Source: CAYSIX01 sp964431205 (GTDB taxonomy: Bacteria > Planctomycetota > Phycisphaerae > Phycisphaerales > Phycisphaeraceae). From it: a stretch of DNA of 7,488 bases. Shown here piece by piece: positions 6,687 to 7,488 of the stretch; position 1 is the first letter of the stretch, and the number at the start of each line of letters is the position of its first letter. The stretch covers positions 1-7,488 of the forward strand of contig CAYSIX010000203.1 in assembly GCA_964431205.1 (NCBI GenBank), read 5' to 3'. A program made the position numbers and the translations under genes. The notes below the pieces were generated by a model that was not told where the DNA came from, ran no database searches, and saw nothing but the letters and a program-made list of their open reading frames with translations.

Positions 6687-6717
6687 GCACTGGCACGGCT
6701 ACCCGTTCATCCTAGAG
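6687..6717 (+). other. Spacer 3, variant of spacer 1 (HWHGYPFILE)
   Basis: It shares GCACTGGCA and ACCCGTTCATCCT with spacer 1 at the same offsets. It translates in the same frame to HWHGYPFILE. The differences are CAT/CAC, AAT/GGC and CTC/CTA, of which only one changes the residue (N to G). Confidence 0.7.
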
Positions 6718-7178
6718 AGTCTATCCAATCCCGCCCCGCGACCAACCCGCAACTAGAGGGCGATCGCCTGGTCCTGGGTGAGCAGTCTATCCAATCCCGC
6801 CCCGCGACCAACCCGCAACCGTTGGGTCGCTGCACGTCGGCCCCGGCCTCAGTCTATCCAATCCCGCCCCGCGACCAACCCGCAACTCAATGACCTCCGC
6901 CTGAAACACCTGATACAGTCTATCCAATCCCGCCCCGCGACCAACCCGCAACTAGTAGACGCCGCTGCGCGTACAGTAGTAAGTCTATCCAATCCCGCCC
7001 CGCGACCAACCCGCAACCTATGGCCTCCAGCACCGCTTCACTGCGCGAGTCTATCCAATCCCGCCCCGCGACCAACCCGCAACCCAGGACTCGTGCTTCG
7101 AGGCCCTGCCGAAGTCTATCCAATCCCGCCCCGCGACCAACCCGCAACAGGCAGGGTTACCTGCTCGGGCAGCAGAAC

Positions 7179-7198
7179 AGTCTATCCAATCCCGCCCC
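7179..7198 (-). repeat. Truncated terminal CRISPR repeat
   Basis: This copy matches the first 20 plus-strand bases of the repeat exactly and then diverges (ACTACGCG instead of GCGACC). In the crRNA sense only the 3' 20 bases of the repeat remain. It sits 5' of the first-transcribed spacer, where the tracrRNA-pairing 5' half would not be needed. Confidence 0.9.
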
Positions 7199-7240
7199 AC
7201 TACGCGTGATCGCGGCGCTTGACGCCCACCAAACCAAAGC

Positions 7241-7257
7241 CTAACATATTCGGTTAG
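7241..7257. repeat. Inverted repeat in array flank
   Basis: CTAAC (7241-7245) and GTTAG (7253-7257) flank ATATTCG. It is the only AT-rich spot in the right flank and lies about 43 bp upstream of the truncated repeat in the crRNA direction. It could be a leader or protein-binding element, but 5-bp arms are weak evidence. Confidence 0.25.
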
Positions 7258-7318
7258 CCGCCCTGCGCGGGCCCTGCGCTCTTTGACAAGTCGAGCCGAG
7301 GGGGACACGGGGAGATTC

Positions 7319-7440
7319 TGATCCCCGGTCCCTGATCCCTGGCCCCTGTTCCCTGCCCCGCCCCGTGCTCCCCGTGTCCCCCCGTGGTCCCCTCCCCGTC
7401 GCGGCCTTCGCCCTCTTCGTTCCTTCGCGGTCAGGACTTT
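7319..7440. repeat. C-rich low-complexity dispersed-type repeats
   Basis: Imperfect CCCTGATCCCTGG-like units occupy about 7324-7360, followed by CCCCGTG units to about 7391. From 7401 onward the minus strand shows CGAAG-rich units (GCGAAGG, CGAAGAG). Strings like these recur in intergenic DNA of several phyla. They mirror the GATTGG tract left of tracrRNA, so the CRISPR-Cas segment lies between two such tracts. Confidence 0.5.
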
Positions 7441-7447
7441 CCCCAAG

Positions 7448-7461
7448 GGGTGACGTCACCC
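7448..7461. repeat. 14-bp perfect palindrome
   Basis: GGGTGACGTCACCC is a perfect palindrome immediately left of tandem GGGGGTGACA units that share its GGGTGAC core. It could be part of a REP-like or transposon-end element continuing beyond the window, or a dimeric-regulator site. Confidence 0.5.
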
Positions 7462-7467
7462 TGACAC

Positions 7468-7488
7468 GGGGGTGACATGGGGGTGACA
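7468..7488 (+). repeat. Tandem GGGGGTGACA repeat at window edge
   Basis: Two exact copies of GGGGGTGACA (7468-7477 and 7479-7488) are separated by one T, with a related CCTGACAC unit just before. The array probably continues past the right edge. Confidence 0.6.

Larger units (their letters stand above)
6520..7198 (-). CRISPR. Type II CRISPR array: 10 full repeats, 10 spacers, 1 truncated repeat
   Basis: Full 36-bp repeats start (plus coordinates) at 6520, 6586, 6651, 6718, 6784, 6851, 6917, 6982, 7048 and 7113. A truncated copy lies at 7179-7198. Spacers are 29-31 bp and the period is 65-67 bp. On the plus strand the repeat begins AGTCTATCCAATCCCGCCCC and ends CCAACCCGCAAC. On the minus strand it begins GTTGCGGG, resembling the GTTG starts of some type II-C repeats. 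Strand: the tracrRNA anti-repeat pairs best if crRNAs come from the minus strand. The repeats are invariant except that the third copy from the left begins with C instead of A. The spacers at 6556-6585 and 6687-6717 are close relatives. No convincing leader promoter is visible at either end, so promoters within repeats are possible. Confidence 0.98.
7199..7488. other. Intergenic region right of the array, no gene seen
   Basis: No frame here looks coding. Short open frames on the minus strand (for example 7241-7459) read through C-rich low-complexity sequence and have no recognisable protein character. The stretch holds a small inverted repeat (7241-7257), a C-rich repeat tract, and a palindrome plus tandem repeat at the window edge. 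A TTGACA at 7283-7288 (plus) has no -10 at normal spacing, and no minus-strand leader promoter stands out. Confidence 0.6.

Noticed and set aside
6269..6715. A 148-codon plus-strand open frame running from the cas9 stop into the array
   Set aside because: Its second half is translated CRISPR repeat (SIQSRPATNPQ-like). Its first half has poor composition next to the frame-3 alternative. Only its ATG may matter.
6778..7209. Open frames through the CRISPR array encoding repeated SLSNPAPRPTRN-like peptides
   Set aside because: They are pure translation of the CRISPR repeats, not a repeat protein.
7283..7288. TTGACA as a promoter -35
   Set aside because: No -10-like hexamer lies 15-19 bp downstream on the plus strand. 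The minus-strand TTGTCA at 7289-7284 also lacks one.
7241..7459. Minus-strand small proteins right of the array
   Set aside because: They have low-complexity Gly/Arg composition and overlap C-rich repeat tracts, with no Shine-Dalgarno site or motif.

Overview
The window reads as GC-rich chromosomal DNA from a bacterium that is probably a planctomycete, perhaps Phycisphaerae-like. This rests on the very GC-rich coding regions, a TonB-like von Willebrand factor A (vWA) protein next to a TPR protein, and GATTGG-type and CCCTG-type low-complexity intergenic tracts of a kind I associate with that group. The taxonomic call is an inference, not a demonstration.

Layout: (1) Positions 24-2969 hold two co-directional, tightly spaced genes: a TPR-repeat protein, then a membrane-anchored vWA protein whose N-terminal helix carries a TonB-like SxxxH motif. 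They look like the end of an envelope or energy-transduction operon unrelated to CRISPR. (2) Positions 2970-3195 are intergenic. They hold a GATTGG low-complexity tract and a well-resolved minus-strand tracrRNA with promoter, full-length anti-repeat, nexus-like hairpin, UACG-capped hairpin and intrinsic terminator. It is divergent from cas9, and the two promoter regions overlap around a small inverted repeat. (3) Positions 3196-6276 encode a complete compact Cas9 of 1026 residues, type II-C by size and locus style, with all RuvC and HNH catalytic residues present. (4) Positions 6273-6470 hold a short open frame, probably a frameshifted small gene or a gene remnant, ending in a sliding-clamp-binding-like QLELF. 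(5) Positions 6520-7198 are a CRISPR array of ten full 36-bp repeats, ten spacers of 29-31 bp and a truncated eleventh repeat. (6) Positions 7199-7488 appear non-coding: inverted repeats, C-rich low-complexity sequence, and a palindrome followed by a tandem repeat at the edge.

How it works together: the tracrRNA anti-repeat pairs with the array repeat along almost its whole length. The three substitutions within its paired segments stay paired as G-U wobbles only if both RNAs come from the minus strand. Tracr and crRNA strands are thereby set as minus, so the layout is tracrRNA left, cas9 right, array left. No cas1 or cas2 lies in the window. The most striking signal in the array is a pair of near-identical spacers (first and third) that translate to HWHNYPFILE and HWHGYPFILE and differ mostly at synonymous positions. 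They appear to have been captured from two diverged alleles of one invader gene.
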